IMG/VR virus record: IMGVR_UViG_3300009425_000086
Coordinates: 1 to 25,366 of that record
Direction: 5' to 3' (one strand)
DNA from: a virus
DNA: 25,366 nucleotides
In this document: positions 24,766 through 25,366 of the stretch, piece by piece
How positions within the stretch are numbered: the first letter of the stretch is position 1
Layout of the letters: each line of letters opens with the position of its first letter
Program-made: the position numbers and the translations under genes
Notes under the pieces: model-generated
Database searches by the model: none
Told to the model about the DNA's origin: nothing
What the model saw: the letters and a program-made list of their open reading frames with translations, nothing else

Positions 24766-25005
24766 ATGGCTATTAAAGGAACATTGAGTCGAGTCGCAAC
24801 CATCGGTGGAAGTATCGTTGGTGCAGGAAACATTCGTGCAAAACAAGTTGCGATTGGAACAACGGCTAGTACAGATATTTCAGCAAAATCAATTTCAGAA
24901 CTTGCAGATGTAAATGCAACAGAAACCGATGACGGTATTCTTTCATACGATGCAAGTACCGACAAGTGGGTAACAACTACTACACTTGATGGTGGAACAT
25001 TTTAA
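24766..25005 (+). CDS. Small fibre-type structural protein
   Basis: A 79-residue protein starting 3 bases after the previous stop, with GAGGT (24755-24759) as ribosome binding site. Its second half (SISELADVNATETDDGILSY, then DASTDKWVTTTTLDGG) is a motif found repeatedly inside phage fibres, where it marks a shaft segment before a tip. The first half is Gly/Ala-rich (LSRVATIGGSIVGAGNIRAK). As a free-standing short protein it may be a fibre subunit, an adaptor, or a remnant of a larger fibre gene. No stop-codon scar is visible, so I treat it as intact. Confidence 0.65.
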   Translation: MAIKGTLSRVATIGGSIVGAGNIRAKQVAIGTTASTDISAKSISELADVNATETDDGILSYDASTDKWVTTTTLDGGTF

Positions 25006-25035
25006 TTTACTAAATAACTATACAAACAAATCAAG

Positions 25036-25122
25036 GATACCAACCAGTGAAGGTATCGACCCACATAGTGAGTGGACTGTCTCTAATATATGATGTAATC
25101 ACGGCCTCGACAGTGACAGGCC
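25036..25122 (+). ncRNA. Candidate structured RNA: three hairpins with AGTGA loops
   Basis: The 163-nt gap 25006-25168 holds no gene but three consecutive hairpins. The first is GATACC (25036-25041)/GGTATC (25052-25057) with loop AACCAGTGAA. The second is CCAC (25061-25064)/GTGG (25072-25075) with loop ATAGTGA. The third is GGCCT (25103-25107)/AGGCC (25118-25122) with loop CGACAGTGAC. All loops contain AGTGA, and loops 1 and 3 are both 10 nt with CAGTGA at the same place. ACTGTC (25076-25081) can pair with GACAGT (25109-25114) in loop 3, giving an H-type pseudoknot. I do not recognise a known riboswitch class. No T-run follows, so it is not a terminator on the + strand. Confidence 0.45.
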
Positions 25123-25168
25123 AAACTTAAATAAATTAAAAAATTAACCTTTATAGGAAAATATAAAA

Positions 25169-25366
25169 ATGGCAACAGTAATTCAAATCAAAAGAAGTAC
25201 AGGTTCCGCTGCACCCGCTACGAGTAATCTCGCAGAAGGTGAGTTGGCATATGTACAAGATAGATCGAATTCAGGTGCTAGTGCAAAACTTTACATTGAA
25301 TCCGTAGATTCAGATAACTCTACACCCCTAATCCATGCGATTGGTGGTAAGTATTATACTGATATC
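25169..25366 (+). CDS. Tail fibre-like protein, N-terminal part (partial)
   Basis: The gene starts at ATG 25169 with ribosome binding site AGGA (25155-25158) and runs off the right edge after 66 codons. The start (MATVIQIKRSTGSAAPATSN, then LAEGELAYVQDRS) is the well-known N-terminal pattern of marine phage fibre proteins, IQIKRSxGxxAPxxLxxGELAY, followed by a small beta domain (AKLYIESVDSDNSTPLIHAI, GGKYYTD). It probably encodes a further fibre or tropism protein. The leader upstream contains the three-hairpin element. Confidence 0.8.
   Translation, partial: MATVIQIKRSTGSAAPATSNLAEGELAYVQDRSNSGASAKLYIESVDSDNSTPLIHAIGGKYYTDI

Noticed and set aside
25036-25122. Known riboswitch (SAM-II or glutamine type) or tRNA in the 25006-25168 gap
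   Set aside because: The conserved core sequences of those classes, as I recall them, are not present, and no cloverleaf can be drawn.

Overview
The window is a late structural (baseplate and tail-fibre) region of a T4-like contractile-tailed phage. Seven consecutive genes show T4 baseplate signatures in the order gp53 (C-terminus only), gp27-like, gp5, gp25, gp6, gp7 and gp8. They are followed by a giant DUF4815-like tail protein and a cassette of fibre genes. The DNA is AT-rich, every gene is on the + strand, intergenic gaps are tiny, and late promoters have the T4/cyanophage form (N)ATAAATA. Together with the style of the fibre proteins this suggests a marine T4-like phage of cyanobacteria or SAR11-type bacteria; the sequence alone does not fix the host.

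Layout. 1-2756: gp53 end, gp27-like hub and gp5 spike, with overlapping stops and starts. The spike keeps the OB-fold and the beta-helix needle but has no lysozyme domain. 2759-4672: a 637-residue helical/coiled-coil protein with an internal duplication, tape-measure-like in size and position but unproven. 4710-7005: gp25 and gp6. 7006-7089: a short gap with two mutually exclusive hairpins. 7090-12761: a small structural protein, a rearranged gp7 and an enlarged gp8. 12815-19561: a 2248-residue DUF4815-like protein with a proline-rich hinge. 19563-21810: a small coiled-coil protein and a 680-residue fibre. 21820-24411: two twin genes with Gln/Pro/Thr/Tyr-rich repeats, the first ending in a Hint (hedgehog/intein) autoprocessing domain. 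24430-25005: two small virion proteins. 25006-25168: an intergenic region with three hairpins that all show AGTGA in the loop. 25169-25366: the start of another fibre gene.

How it works together. gp27-gp5 form the central hub and spike; gp25, gp6, gp53, gp7 and gp8 form the wedges; the DUF4815-like protein and the fibre genes would build the baseplate periphery and the host-recognition apparatus.

The most interesting parts are: (1) the Hint-tailed repeat protein and its repeat-sharing twin, which lie in the same reading frame separated by one TAG; (2) two late promoters placed so that the predicted +1 is the A of the start ATG (gp25 and the 24430 gene), implying leaderless late transcripts; (3) the three-hairpin AGTGA element with a possible pseudoknot before the last fibre gene.
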